A stretch of 64,000 nt of DNA from an uncultured Bacteroidales bacterium (GCA_947304185.1 CAMZAM010000001.1:124001-188000); one strand, 5' to 3'. Positions 27,201-39,219 are shown, counted from the stretch's first letter. Program-made: numbers and translations. The notes: generated by a model from the letters alone, not told the origin.

Positions 27201-28250
27201 ATGAAGATTTTAGTTACAGGCGGAACAGGATTCATAGGTTCCCACACAACAGTGGAACTGCAGCAGCAAGGCTACGATGTGATTATCGTGGACGCCTTGT
27301 TTAACTCGAGAATCGAGGCACTCGACGCTATTGCTTCCATCACAGGAAAACGCCCTGAGTTTGAGCAGTTTGACCTCGCCGACAGAGTAAAAGTCGATGA
27401 TTTTTTCAAACGTCATCAAGATATAAAAGGCGTCATTCATTTTGCTGCACATAAGGCAGTGGGAGAATCTGTCGAACAGCCTTTGAAATATTACCGCAAC
27501 AACCTTGATTCGTTGATGAACATTCTCGAGTCAATGGAGAAATACGGCGTTCAAAATCTCGTTTTCTCGTCTTCATGCACTGTATACGGCGAGCCTGATC
27601 CTGAGAATCTTCCGATATCGGAGAAGGCGCCTATCAAGAAGGCTGAGTGTCCATACGGCAACACCAAACAGATTGCTGAAGAGATAATGCAGGACTGCAT
27701 CACAGCATATAAAGGTCTGAACGCCATCGCATTACGTTATTTCAATCCTGTCGGGGCACACGAGAGTGCAAAACTCGGCGAGCTGCCGTTTGGAGTACCT
27801 GCCAACCTCATGCCTTATGTCACGCAGACAGCTTACGGCATCCGTCCGTTCCTGAGAGTATTCGGCAACGACTACGACACTCCTGATGGGACTCCTATCC
27901 GCGACTACATTCACATCATGGACCTCGCAAAAGCCCATGTAAAAGCTGTAGAACGCATGATTCAAGGTAAGATGAAGGCTCGTTTCGAGGTGTTTAACGT
28001 TGGAACAGGCACTGGATATTCAGTGTTGGATATCATAAAGTCGTTTGAAAGAAGCAACGGCGTGAAGCTGAAATACGAGATTGTGGGCCGCAGAACTGGC
28101 GACATCGTGAAGATCTGGGCCGACCCGACATACACCAACAAAGAACTGGGATGGAAAGCTGAGCGCAGCCTCGACGATATGACGCGCAGCGCTTGGGAGT
28201 GGGAAAAGGCTTATCGCGAAGGTAAAACATGTTTTAAAATTGATAAATAG
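27201..28250 (+). CDS. galE: UDP-glucose 4-epimerase
   Basis: The 349-residue protein has MKILVTGGTGFIGSHTTVEL at the N-terminus, SSSCTVYGEPD with the catalytic Ser/Thr, and YGNTKQIAEE with the YxxxK pair. It interconverts UDP-glucose and UDP-galactose (or the GlcNAc/GalNAc pair). I chose the ATG at 27201, one base after the stop of the WbpB-like gene. A TTG at 27186 in the same frame would add five residues ahead of the Rossmann strand and is unlikely. Confidence 0.94.
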   Translation: MKILVTGGTGFIGSHTTVELQQQGYDVIIVDALFNSRIEALDAIASITGKRPEFEQFDLADRVKVDDFFKRHQDIKGVIHFAAHKAVGESVEQPLKYYRNNLDSLMNILESMEKYGVQNLVFSSSCTVYGEPDPENLPISEKAPIKKAECPYGNTKQIAEEIMQDCITAYKGLNAIALRYFNPVGAHESAKLGELPFGVPANLMPYVTQTAYGIRPFLRVFGNDYDTPDGTPIRDYIHIMDLAKAHVKAVERMIQGKMKARFEVFNVGTGTGYSVLDIIKSFERSNGVKLKYEIVGRRTGDIVKIWADPTYTNKELGWKAERSLDDMTRSAWEWEKAYREGKTCFKIDK

Positions 28251-28256
28251 TTAAAA

Positions 28257-29303
28257 ATGAATAATAATCATCTTATAATCATGGCAGGTGGCGTGGGCTC
28301 ACGTTTTTGGCCAATGTCGATACCTGAGAAACCGAAGCAGTTTATCGATGTGATGGGTATAGGAAAAACCATGATTCAACTTACAGTGGAACGTTTTGCA
28401 GGTATCATCAGTCCTGACCATGTCTGGATTGTGACGTCTAAGAAATATAAGAACATTGTGATGGAACAGCTTCCAGAAGTGCCTGAGACTCAGATACTTA
28501 TGGAACCATGCATGCGCAACACAGCACCTTGCATCGAATATGTGAGCCGTAAAATTTATTCAAAATATCCTGATGCAAACCTCGTGTTCTCCCCTGCCGA
28601 CCATCTGGTGCTCGACGTGCCACATTTTCAGGAGGTCATCAAGGAATCGCTTGAATATACTAAGGACAACGACGTTATCGTAACACTCGGAATGATGCCG
28701 ACACGTCCTGAGACAGGCTATGGATATATCAAATCGATAGATGCCAACTCTAAGGAGAAAATACAGAAAGTGGAGGCTTTCAAGGAGAAACCGAACCTTG
28801 AGACAGCCAAGAAATACTTGTCTGACGGCGGTTATTATTGGAATGCAGGCATCTTCATCTGGAACGTGAAGATGGTGGTGAACACAATTGCAAAACTAGT
28901 ACCTGATCTGGCTGCTGTTATCGATAAGATTGAGCCGCATTTCTATAAGAACGATGAACAAACTGTCGTTGACGAGCTATTCCCGACATGTCCAAACATC
29001 AGCATCGACTATGCGGTGATGGAGAAATCGAAGGATGTGCTTGTATATCCGGCCAGTTTCGGATGGAGCGACATCGGCACTTGGGGTAGTCTTTACACAC
29101 ATATCCCTTACGACGAGAAAAAGAACGCCATCATCGGAGAAAACATCCAGATGGTCGACAGCAAAAACTGTGTCGTACGCTCCTACGGAAGAACGAAGGT
29201 GATAGTGCAAGGACTTGATAATTATATAGTTGTCGACGACAACAACCGTCTGCTCATCTGCAAGATGCAGGACGAGCAACTCATCAAAGAATGGCAAAAA
29301 TAG
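28257..29303 (+). CDS. Mannose-1-phosphate guanylyltransferase
   Basis: The 348-residue protein has the nucleotidyltransferase signature MAGGVGSRFWPMSIPEKPKQ, FSPADHLVLD and the FKEKPN block of GDP-mannose pyrophosphorylases. Length shows a stand-alone pyrophosphorylase without the fused phosphomannose isomerase domain of ManC/AlgA. It makes GDP-mannose from mannose-1-phosphate and GTP, supplying mannose or, after further steps, fucose. It lies 6 bases after galE and 16 before the wbpM/capD-like gene. Confidence 0.93.
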   Translation: MNNNHLIIMAGGVGSRFWPMSIPEKPKQFIDVMGIGKTMIQLTVERFAGIISPDHVWIVTSKKYKNIVMEQLPEVPETQILMEPCMRNTAPCIEYVSRKIYSKYPDANLVFSPADHLVLDVPHFQEVIKESLEYTKDNDVIVTLGMMPTRPETGYGYIKSIDANSKEKIQKVEAFKEKPNLETAKKYLSDGGYYWNAGIFIWNVKMVVNTIAKLVPDLAAVIDKIEPHFYKNDEQTVVDELFPTCPNISIDYAVMEKSKDVLVYPASFGWSDIGTWGSLYTHIPYDEKKNAIIGENIQMVDSKNCVVRSYGRTKVIVQGLDNYIVVDDNNRLLICKMQDEQLIKEWQK

Positions 29304-29319
29304 ATTAACCTAATATACT

Positions 29320-31245
29320 ATGAAGAAATTCTTAACTAATATCGCAAAATTATTTTTTGGAAAACGAAATTCAGGTTCATTATCAAGAATTTACGTTCTC
29401 GCTTTTGATATTTTCATCGTGATAATGGCCTTGATTTTCGTGCCTTTGGTTGGATATTATCCACACTACAGTAAGGCCGTTTTATCGTTTTTCTTCCAAA
29501 GCGTTTCTTCTGTTTTGGTGTTTTTCATCATAGGATTTTTGACGACAGGATCGTATAAAGGACTTGTCAGATACACCGGATTCAAGGACATTGAGATGAT
29601 TTCAAAAACGACAGTATGGGTTTTTATAGGCCTTGGAATCTGTAAGTATCTGATAAATAATATTAAAGGATTAAAATTTCTTGATAGATTTTTCCCGAAT
29701 TATCTAACACTGTTTTTGACGTGTATTGTGGCCTTGGTTTTTTTGGTCATAGCACGACTCATTATCCGTCGTATTTACAACGAATATCTGCGTCCGCAGC
29801 CGAATAAGATCAATGTGGTTATCTATGGTGCAGGCGATGCCGGTCCTATCACACAAAGTGCGTTGTATCAAGACACATCTACACAATACAACGTCGTTTC
29901 TTTCGTCGACGATTCACTGTCGAAAATAGGAAAATCAATCAACGGAGTGCGTATTCGTAAGCCGGAAATGGTTCTTAACAAGGATTTCATTCAGAAATAT
30001 CATGTGGACATGATTATTCTGGCGATGCCGAGTCTGAGTATCGACAAACGTAACGAGATTGTTAACAATATCATCGACCTTGGGGTTACGGTAAAGGCTG
30101 TGCCGCATGTCGATTCATGGATCAATGGTAATCAATTGAATTTCAATCAGATCCAAGATATTAAGATTGAAGATTTGCTTGAGCGCGACCCTATCGTTCT
30201 TGGCAAGGAGAACGTAAAGCATGAACTTGAAGGCAAGGTGGTGATGGTTACTGGTGCAGCCGGTTCAATAGGTAGTGAAATATGCCGTCAGGTGCTTCAG
30301 CACAACCCGAAATGCCTTGTGATGTTCGATCAGGCTGAGTCGCCGATGTACGACTTGCAGTTTGAGTTGAACAACGAGGAACCTTACAAACATATCGCAG
30401 TGCCGAAAGAGTTTGTCGTTGGTAATGTCAAAGATATCAACAAAATGAATGAGGTATTTGAGAAATATCAGCCTCAGATCATCTATCATGCCGCGGCTTA
30501 TAAACATGTCCCGTTGATGGAGAGTTTCCCGTATGAGGCTGTCTTCGTCAATGTTTTAGGAACGAAGATTGTAGCTGATTTGGCAATAAAAACGGGTGTT
30601 GAGAAGTTTGTGATGATCTCCACTGACAAGGCAGTGAACCCTACCAACGTGATGGGCGCCACCAAGCGTATAGCAGAGATTTACACACAGAGCCGTAACA
30701 GCCAGACGAAATTTGTGACAACACGTTTCGGTAACGTTTTGGGATCAAACGGTTCAGTTATTCCGTTGTTTAAGAAACAGTTGGCTCATGGCGGACCTCT
30801 TACCGTCACCGACCGTAACATCATACGTTACTTCATGACGATTCCTGAGGCTTGCAGCCTTGTGCTTGAAGCAGGTGCCATTGGCGAAGATGATGATATC
30901 TTTGTGTTCGATATGGGCAAGCCTGTTAAGATTTACGACTTGGCAAGCAAGATGATCAAGCTGTCGCATGTGCCTGACGTGCAAATCGAGATAACAGGTC
31001 TGCGTCCAGGTGAGAAACTTTACGAAGAGTTGCTGGCGACAAAGGAAAACACCATCCCTACCGAGCATCCTAAGATTATGCGTGCTAAGGTACGTGAATA
31101 TACCGAAGAAGAGGTGAATGAAGAGATTGGTAAACTGCTTGAGATTCTTCCAACCTGCAACGATTTCGAGATAGTAAAGCAGATGAAGAAGATAGTGCCG
31201 GAATTTAAGTCGAACAACTCTGTGTATCAGATACTCGACAAATAA
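29320..31245 (+). CDS. Membrane-bound nucleoside-diphosphate-sugar dehydratase (WbpM/CapD/PglF family)
   Basis: The 641-residue protein has four N-terminal membrane segments (about 20-145), a Rossmann-like region (VIYGAGDAGPITQSA), then the catalytic SDR domain with VTGAAGSIGSEICRQVL and STDKAVNPTNVMGATKR. In this family the usual SDR Tyr is replaced by Met (NVMGATK), as seen here. Members act as UDP-GlcNAc C4,C6-dehydratases giving 4-keto-6-deoxy sugars for surface glycans. It ends the nucleotide-sugar run. A tRNA-Thr on the other strand lies 6 bases beyond its stop. Confidence 0.92.
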   Translation: MKKFLTNIAKLFFGKRNSGSLSRIYVLAFDIFIVIMALIFVPLVGYYPHYSKAVLSFFFQSVSSVLVFFIIGFLTTGSYKGLVRYTGFKDIEMISKTTVWVFIGLGICKYLINNIKGLKFLDRFFPNYLTLFLTCIVALVFLVIARLIIRRIYNEYLRPQPNKINVVIYGAGDAGPITQSALYQDTSTQYNVVSFVDDSLSKIGKSINGVRIRKPEMVLNKDFIQKYHVDMIILAMPSLSIDKRNEIVNNIIDLGVTVKAVPHVDSWINGNQLNFNQIQDIKIEDLLERDPIVLGKENVKHELEGKVVMVTGAAGSIGSEICRQVLQHNPKCLVMFDQAESPMYDLQFELNNEEPYKHIAVPKEFVVGNVKDINKMNEVFEKYQPQIIYHAAAYKHVPLMESFPYEAVFVNVLGTKIVADLAIKTGVEKFVMISTDKAVNPTNVMGATKRIAEIYTQSRNSQTKFVTTRFGNVLGSNGSVIPLFKKQLAHGGPLTVTDRNIIRYFMTIPEACSLVLEAGAIGEDDDIFVFDMGKPVKIYDLASKMIKLSHVPDVQIEITGLRPGEKLYEELLATKENTIPTEHPKIMRAKVREYTEEEVNEEIGKLLEILPTCNDFEIVKQMKKIVPEFKSNNSVYQILDK

Positions 31246-31251
31246 AAAAAG

Positions 31252-31324
<73 letters not shown>

Positions 31325-31387
31325 TTTTTTGAGACGGCAAAAATACATATTTTTTTGTTAAGTACAACAAAAATTTAAAAATATAGG

Positions 31388-31813
31388 ATGTTTTGGAAGA
31401 TTGTTTCTGTCGTTTTGGCGTCGATTTTGAAGACGTTTTTCGCGCCAGCAGCCGGCTTTGCGGCAGGGCTGTCGTTTGGCACGACATTTGCGGCTTCAGC
31501 CGTAGGAGCAATCATCGGATTTGTGTTTTTTTACTTTCTTTTTGACAAAATCTCAAATTTTTATTACAAAAACAGAAAAAAAGCAATGACTGCCAAGAGA
31601 ATAAAGCGTGCAAGGAAAATAGTGATGATGAAAAAGAAATACCCCGTATGGCTGTTCGTCCCGATGCTTCCCGTAACGTCGATACCAGTAATGGCAGTGA
31701 TTGTCAGACGTTTCTTCCATCACAACAAACCAGTGTTCGCATTGTCACTGCTGACAGTGACTCTGTTCGCACTGGTTGGATGTTTGGTATTTTCGCCTAT
31801 TCAGTATTTATAA
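31388..31813 (+). CDS. Small multi-pass membrane protein, hypothetical
   Basis: The 141-residue protein has two N-terminal hydrophobic stretches (about 4-55, with a glycine/alanine-rich AAGFAAGLSFGTTFAASAVG), a strongly basic cytoplasmic loop (about 60-85, KNRKKAMTAKRIKRARKIVM) and two C-terminal hydrophobic stretches. I do not recognise a named family. It follows tRNA-Thr on the opposite strand, and its end overlaps the convergent ROK kinase gene by 6 bases. Confidence 0.6.
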   Translation: MFWKIVSVVLASILKTFFAPAAGFAAGLSFGTTFAASAVGAIIGFVFFYFLFDKISNFYYKNRKKAMTAKRIKRARKIVMMKKKYPVWLFVPMLPVTSIPVMAVIVRRFFHHNKPVFALSLLTVTLFALVGCLVFSPIQYL

Positions 31814-32758
31814 TTGGCAAAGTGCGGCAGCACCAAGTATTGCTACCTCGTTGTCTTTCAACTCAGAAACACGGATTTCTACCGTTCCCTGATAAATGTT
31901 CAACAAATGCTCGTCGAACGACTTGCGTAGAGGCTTCATCAGCACCTCGCCAGCGTGAACAGGACCTCCCATGAGGAAGATAGCCTGTGGAGCGGAGAAC
32001 GTGACAGCATTTGCCATCGCGATACCGAGCAGATAACCAACATTTTCGAAGGTCTGGATGCCTATCGGGTCGCCTGCATTGGCGGCGTCGCCTACCATCT
32101 TAGAGGTGAGATTCTCAGGTGCTACCTGTCTCAAAACGCCATTGTACAAAGGATTCTGTTCCATCAGCTCGAGGGCTGTGCGACGGATGCCACCGGCCGA
32201 GGTATAAGTCTCCAAGCATCCTTTACGTCCGCAACCGCATTGACGACCGTTGATGATTATGATTGAGTGACCTAACTCGCCAGCTGTACTCGTTGAGCCC
32301 AAAATCAGCTTTCTGTCGATGATGATGCCGCTTCCGACACCTGTTCCGAGCGTGAAGGTGGTGAAATGGTCTAAATTCTTGGCTCCGCCGTAAATCATCT
32401 CGCCGTAAGCCGCAGCGTTTGCATCATTCGACACCACAACCTTTGTGTTGATGTGCTTTTTCATCATCTCGGCAAGCTTCACCTGACCTTTGAAGTTGAG
32501 GTTCGGAGCCTTGTCGATGCTACCGGTATACGTATTTCCATTCGGCGCCCCGATGCCTATGCCATCGATCTCGGAGATGTGGTTTCTCTCCAACAAAATC
32601 TTGATCTTGTCGGCCATATCCTTCACATAAAGCTCAGCGTCGTAATATTCGTTGGTGTGCAGGTTTTCCTTGTCGATGATTTTTCCGTCGGCGCGGACGA
32701 TTCCGATGTCGGTGTTTGTGCCGCCAACATCAATGCCGATTGAGTGAGTCATTTTCAT
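31808..32758 (-). CDS. ROK family sugar kinase
   Basis: The 316-residue protein has phosphate-binding IGIDVGGTNTDIGIV (7-21), catalytic Asp112 in VSNDANAAAYGE, and the ROK zinc site His164 with C174, C176 and C181 (GRQCGCGRKGCLE). ROK kinases phosphorylate glucose, GlcNAc, ManNAc or similar sugars. No DNA-binding domain is present, so it is an enzyme rather than a NagC-type repressor. The substrate is not determinable here. It has its own -7 box (TAATTTTG on the minus strand at 32798-32805). Confidence 0.9.
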   Translation of the reverse strand: MKMTHSIGIDVGGTNTDIGIVRADGKIIDKENLHTNEYYDAELYVKDMADKIKILLERNHISEIDGIGIGAPNGNTYTGSIDKAPNLNFKGQVKLAEMMKKHINTKVVVSNDANAAAYGEMIYGGAKNLDHFTTFTLGTGVGSGIIIDRKLILGSTSTAGELGHSIIIINGRQCGCGRKGCLETYTSAGGIRRTALELMEQNPLYNGVLRQVAPENLTSKMVGDAANAGDPIGIQTFENVGYLLGIAMANAVTFSAPQAIFLMGGPVHAGEVLMKPLRKSFDEHLLNIYQGTVEIRVSELKDNEVAILGAAALCQL

Positions 32759-32797
32759 ATCTGATGAATTTTATTTCAAAATGTGGATTTTTCACTG

Positions 32798-32805
32798 CAA
32801 AATTA
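32798..32805 (-). promoter_or_regulatory. -7 promoter box (TAATTTTG) of the ROK kinase
   Basis: The minus strand reads TAATTTTG 39 bases before the start codon and matches TAnnTTTG. No convincing -33 element is seen. Confidence 0.45.
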
Positions 32806-32846
32806 AAAAATCTTTAAATAATTCAGCGAAAATCAATTCTTTTTTT

Positions 32847-32854
32847 TATCTTTG
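32847..32854 (+). promoter_or_regulatory. -7 promoter box (TATCTTTG) of ileS
   Basis: TATCTTTG matches the consensus and lies 29 bases before the ATG at 32884. It helps to decide that start over the TTG at 32863, which would fall very close to the transcription start. Confidence 0.5.
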
Positions 32855-32883
32855 CAGATTATTTGAATATATACTTACGTTTT

Positions 32884-35800
32884 ATGAAAAACGCATATCG
32901 CGAATATAAGTTTTTGAATCTCACCAATATTGCTGATGAGATTCGTAAGTTTTGGGAAGATAACGATATCTTCAACAAGAGTTTGGAGAACACCAAGAAC
33001 GGCACAGCCTATGTGTTTTACGAAGGTCCACCGTCGGCTAACGGCATGCCTGGCATCCATCACGTGATGGCACGTACCATTAAGGATACATTCTGCCGTT
33101 TCCAGACTTTAAAGGGAAAATACGTCAGCCGTAAGGCAGGATGGGACACCCACGGACTGCCAGTGGAACTCGGCGTTGAGAAGAAATTAGGCATCACGAA
33201 GGAAGATATCGGCAAAAAAATCAGCGTCGACGACTACAACCGCGCCTGCCGCGAAGAAGTGATGAAATACAAGGACCGCTGGGATGACCTCACCCGTCAG
33301 ATGGGCTACTGGGTCGACCTCAACAACCCTTACATCACCTTCACAAACGAATATATCGAGACGCTGTGGTTCCTGCTTAAAGACTTGTATAACAAAGGTT
33401 TACTTTACAAAGGATACACCATCCAGCCTTATTCACCAGCCGCCGGCACAGGCCTCAGCTCTCACGAGCTTAACATGCCTGGCTGCTACCGCGACGTGAA
33501 AGACCTCACCTGCGTGGCGATGTTCAGACTGAAAGCTGACCAACGTAAGTTCGAGAAACTGCCATTTGGAGTGGATGTAAACTTTCACGACGTGCAGATC
33601 GTAGCATGGACCACCACACCGTGGACATTGCCGTCGAACACAGCATTGGCCGTGGGTCCTGGCATCGAGTACAACCTTGTGAAGACAGTGAACCCGAACA
33701 ACGGCCAGCAGATTAATATCATCATCGGAAAGCCATTGATGAGCGCTTTCTTCCCGTCAGAGGAAGAGAAACCGAAGTTTGAAGACTGGAAAATAGGCGA
33801 CAAGAAGCTTCCTTACGAAGTGCTTGGCACCTGCAAAGGTAAAGACCTCGTCGGATTGGACTACGAGCCGCTCATCCCGTGGGTGAAGCCTGACGGCGAC
33901 GGTTTCCGTGTGATCCCTGGCGACTACGTCACAACAGAAGACGGTACTGGCATCGTCCACATCGCTCCTACCTTCGGTGCTGACGATAACCGCGTGGCCA
34001 AGCAGACCAACATACCGCCACTGCATCTCATCGACAAAGACGGCAAAGCACAGCCTATGGTCGACAAGACAGGTAAGTTCTTTCTCCTCGAAGACCTTGA
34101 TCCTGAATGGGTTAAGACACATGTCGACGCTGAGGAATATGCAAAATACGCAGGCAAATTCGTGAAAAATGCCTACGACCCGACGAAGACCGACAAAGAT
34201 ATCTCACTTGACGTCGAAATCGTCATCATGCTGAAGGAACAGGGCAAGCTCTTCAAGAGCGAGAAACACACCCACAACTACCCGCATTGCTGGCGTACCG
34301 ACAAACCTGTGCTATACTACCCTCTCGACAGCTGGTTCATCAAGACTACAGCGTTGAAAGACAGGATGATTGAACTCAACAAGACCATCAACTGGAAGCC
34401 TGAGGCAACAGGAAGCGGACGTTTCGGCAACTGGCTCGAGAACCTCGTCGACTGGAACCTCTCACGCTCACGTTACTGGGGCACCCCACTGCCAATCTGG
34501 AGAACAGAAGACGGCAACGAAGAGATATGCATCGGCAGCGTGGCACAGCTCCGCGAAGAAATTGAGAAGTCAATCAAGGCCGGATTCATGAAGGAAAATC
34601 CTTATAAATCAGAGGATTATACCAAATTTGACTTACATCGTCCATATATCGACGGCGTGGTTTTGGTTTCAAAATCAGGCAAGAAGATGTTCCGTGAGCC
34701 CGACCTCATCGACGTGTGGTTCGACTCAGGCGCGATGCCTTACGCACAGATACATTACATGGGCAAGCCAGGCCAGCTTAACGACAAGACGTTCCCGGCC
34801 GACTTCATCGCAGAGGGCGTCGACCAGACACGTGGCTGGTTCTTCACCTTGCACGCCATCGCGACGATGTGCTTCGACTCAGTGGCTTATAAGAACGTGA
34901 TTTCCAACGGATTGGTGCTCGACAAGAATGGCAACAAGATGTCGAAACGTCTCGGAAACGCTGTCGACCCATTCGGAGCCATCACCAAATATGGTGCCGA
35001 CGCCGTGAGATGGTACATGATGACCAACTCGCAGCCTTGGGATAACCTGAAATTCGACGAAGACGGCGTCGATGACGTGCGCCGTAAGTTCTTCGGAACA
35101 TTATACAACACCTACGCATTTTTCGCACTCTACGCTAACATCGACGGATTTGAGTACAAAGAAGCCGACATCCCATTCGAGAAACGTCCTGAGATCGACA
35201 GATGGATTCTTTCTGAACTCAACTCGCTCATTCTCGAAGTCGAAAAAGACTATGAAAGCTACGAACCGACTAAGGCTGGCCGTGCTATCGGTAACTTCGT
35301 CGACGCTCACCTCAGCAACTGGTACGTGCGTTTGTCACGCCGCCGTTTCTGGAAGAGCAACGGCTCCGACGACAAAACCTCGGCATATCAGACCTTGTAC
35401 ACCTGTCTCGACACTTTGGCACGCCTCATCTCGCCTATCGCACCGTTCTTCAGCGAGCAGCTTTATCGCGACCTCAACGCAGTGACACACCGCGACAGCG
35501 CAGAATCAGTGCATCTCACCAAGTTCCCGATGGCAAATGAGAAATGCATCGATAAGAAACTCGAGGAACGCATGGAGATGGCACAACTCGTCGCTTCTAT
35601 GGTGCTTTCACTCAGAAAAAAAGCCAACATCCGCGTACGTCAGCCATTGTCAAGAATCATGATCCCCGTACTTTCAGACGAGATGATGCAACAGCTGCAG
35701 AAGGTCGAAGGCCTCATCCTCTCTGAAGTCAACGTGAAGAAGGTGGAATATCTCACAGGCGAACTCAACATCTTAGTGAAGAAGATAAGACCTAACTTCG

Positions 35801-36297
35801 CATCACTGAAGACCCGTTACGCCAAGTACATGGGACAGCTCTCACGATTCTTCGCTGTCATGACTCAGGAAGAAATCAGAAGCTTTGAGAAGAATGGCGG
35901 AGTGACGTTAACAGTTGAAGGTGAAGAGGTAAAGCTCATCCTTGAAGACGCTCTCATCACCACGGAAGATATCCCAGGCTGGACAGTGACCACACAGGAC
36001 AACATGACTGTTGCCCTCGACATCACCATCTCGCAAGAACTGTTTGAAGAAGGTCTCGCTCGAGAGATCATCAACCGCGTTCAGAATATGAGAAAAGACA
36101 GCGGCTTGGAGGTCACAGATAAGATTATTCTCACGATAGAGAAAAACAAAGATATCATGAAGCCGGTGGAACGCTTTGGCGATTACATCTGCTCGGAGAC
36201 ACTTGCCACATTGGAGATGGTCGACAAACTCGAAAGCGTTGAAGCTCAGGAACTTGTAGACAAGATCTCTGTGAAATTAACAATTAAGAAAGCATAA
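32884..36297 (+). CDS. ileS: Isoleucine--tRNA ligase
   Basis: The 1137-residue class I synthetase has PPSANGMPGIHHVMART at the HIGH position (here GIHH) and GNKMSKRLGN as KMSKS signature. The editing domain is present (TTTPWTLPSNTALAVGP), as is the WFDSGAMPYAQ block. It charges tRNA-Ile. The long form with KMSKR resembles the eukaryote-like IleRS type, which in other bacteria is linked with low mupirocin sensitivity; whether that applies here is inference. I chose ATG 32884 over the in-frame TTG at 32863. dksA-like and lspA genes follow on the same strand. Confidence 0.96.
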   Translation: MKNAYREYKFLNLTNIADEIRKFWEDNDIFNKSLENTKNGTAYVFYEGPPSANGMPGIHHVMARTIKDTFCRFQTLKGKYVSRKAGWDTHGLPVELGVEKKLGITKEDIGKKISVDDYNRACREEVMKYKDRWDDLTRQMGYWVDLNNPYITFTNEYIETLWFLLKDLYNKGLLYKGYTIQPYSPAAGTGLSSHELNMPGCYRDVKDLTCVAMFRLKADQRKFEKLPFGVDVNFHDVQIVAWTTTPWTLPSNTALAVGPGIEYNLVKTVNPNNGQQINIIIGKPLMSAFFPSEEEKPKFEDWKIGDKKLPYEVLGTCKGKDLVGLDYEPLIPWVKPDGDGFRVIPGDYVTTEDGTGIVHIAPTFGADDNRVAKQTNIPPLHLIDKDGKAQPMVDKTGKFFLLEDLDPEWVKTHVDAEEYAKYAGKFVKNAYDPTKTDKDISLDVEIVIMLKEQGKLFKSEKHTHNYPHCWRTDKPVLYYPLDSWFIKTTALKDRMIELNKTINWKPEATGSGRFGNWLENLVDWNLSRSRYWGTPLPIWRTEDGNEEICIGSVAQLREEIEKSIKAGFMKENPYKSEDYTKFDLHRPYIDGVVLVSKSGKKMFREPDLIDVWFDSGAMPYAQIHYMGKPGQLNDKTFPADFIAEGVDQTRGWFFTLHAIATMCFDSVAYKNVISNGLVLDKNGNKMSKRLGNAVDPFGAITKYGADAVRWYMMTNSQPWDNLKFDEDGVDDVRRKFFGTLYNTYAFFALYANIDGFEYKEADIPFEKRPEIDRWILSELNSLILEVEKDYESYEPTKAGRAIGNFVDAHLSNWYVRLSRRRFWKSNGSDDKTSAYQTLYTCLDTLARLISPIAPFFSEQLYRDLNAVTHRDSAESVHLTKFPMANEKCIDKKLEERMEMAQLVASMVLSLRKKANIRVRQPLSRIMIPVLSDEMMQQLQKVEGLILSEVNVKKVEYLTGELNILVKKIRPNFASLKTRYAKYMGQLSRFFAVMTQEEIRSFEKNGGVTLTVEGEEVKLILEDALITTEDIPGWTVTTQDNMTVALDITISQELFEEGLAREIINRVQNMRKDSGLEVTDKIILTIEKNKDIMKPVERFGDYICSETLATLEMVDKLESVEAQELVDKISVKLTIKKA

Positions 36298-36311
36298 CAA
36301 ACTTTAACGAT

Positions 36312-36703
36312 ATGGAAGGAACAGTCAATACATCAGAAAAGACCAGATATTCTGACGAAGAACTGGCTGAATTCAAGGCTTTGATTCAGGAAAGACTGGC
36401 GCAGGCTCGCAAAGATCTCGAGCTGCTTCAGGAAAACGTTGCCAACAGCGAATCCGACGACACCGCCCCTACTTTCAAGATTTTGGAAGAAGGCGCAGCA
36501 GTGCTCTCTAAGGAGGAAAACAGTGCTCTTGCAGTACGTCAGATCAAGTACATCAAGAACCTCGAGAACGCCTTGATTCGCATTGAGAACAAAACTTACG
36601 GCATCTGCCGTGTGACAGGCAAACTTATCCCGAAGGAACGTCTGCGCGCCGTGCCGCACGCCACGCTGAGCGTCGAGGCTAAGATGAATCAGAACAAGAG
36701 GAA

Positions 36704-36707
<4 letters not shown>
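36312..36707 (+). CDS. DksA/TraR-like protein without zinc-finger cysteines
   Basis: The 131-residue protein has an N-terminal coiled-coil hairpin (about 10-85) and the DksA-type C-terminal block YGICRVTGKLIPKERLRAVP. Of the four Cys that bind zinc in E. coli DksA, only the first remains; the others are Thr, Ser and Glu-region residues (CRVT ... LSVE). It probably binds in the RNA polymerase secondary channel, with the fold held without zinc. It lies 14 bases after ileS and overlaps lspA by 4 bases. Confidence 0.88.
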
Positions 36708-38783
<2,076 letters not shown>

Positions 38784-38789
38784 TAAGCC

Positions 38790-39026
38790 ATGAAGCTCGA
38801 CATCACGACACCCGACAAGCAGATTTTCAGCGGCGACGCTGTGCTGGTGCAGCTGCCCGGCAGCGACGGACTGTTTGAGATTCTGCATAACCATGCCCCG
38901 ATGATCGCGGCCTTAGGAAAAGGTAAAATCAAGGTGCAGGACGCTGCCGGGCAGCTTCAATATTTCGAGATTCGCGGCGGAGTATGCGAGGTACTGGATA
39001 ATAGAATAACTGTTCTGGCAGAATAG
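38790..39026 (+). CDS. atpC: ATP synthase F1 subunit epsilon (short form)
   Basis: The 78-residue protein MKLDITTPDKQIFSGDAVLV contains the N-terminal beta-sandwich domain of epsilon but lacks the C-terminal helical hairpin that regulates hydrolysis in E. coli. This short form is common in Bacteroidota. It couples the central stalk to the c-ring. A hairpin terminator follows, and the other F0F1 genes are not in the window, so atpDC is a separate unit. Confidence 0.92.
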   Translation: MKLDITTPDKQIFSGDAVLVQLPGSDGLFEILHNHAPMIAALGKGKIKVQDAAGQLQYFEIRGGVCEVLDNRITVLAE

Positions 39027-39058
39027 AATATTCCGAGAATATTTCCGGACGAAACGAT

Positions 39059-39093
39059 GTAGGGGCACATGATGGTTTGCCCCTACAATTTTT
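39059..39093 (+). terminator. GTAGGGGCA hairpin after atpC
   Basis: GTAGGGGCA (39059-39067) and TGCCCCTAC (39078-39086) form a perfect 9-bp stem followed by aattttta. It may terminate the atpDC transcript. It is also a copy of a repeat family related to 12389-12417. Confidence 0.6.
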
Positions 39094-39169
39094 ATACAAT
39101 TTTTTAATATAGATGGTATCAAAAATCTTTTATTTTTTTGAAAAAAAGTAAATGCTTTTACTTTTTTCT

Positions 39170-39177
39170 TATATTTG
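39170..39177 (+). promoter_or_regulatory. -7 promoter box (TATATTTG) of the porin gene
   Basis: TATATTTG matches TAnnTTTG and lies 42 bases before the ATG at 39220. No TTTG is seen at the expected -33 position. Confidence 0.45.
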
Positions 39178-39219
39178 CAGCCGAAAACGAAAAGAAATAT
39201 TAATCAAATCTTATAAAAT

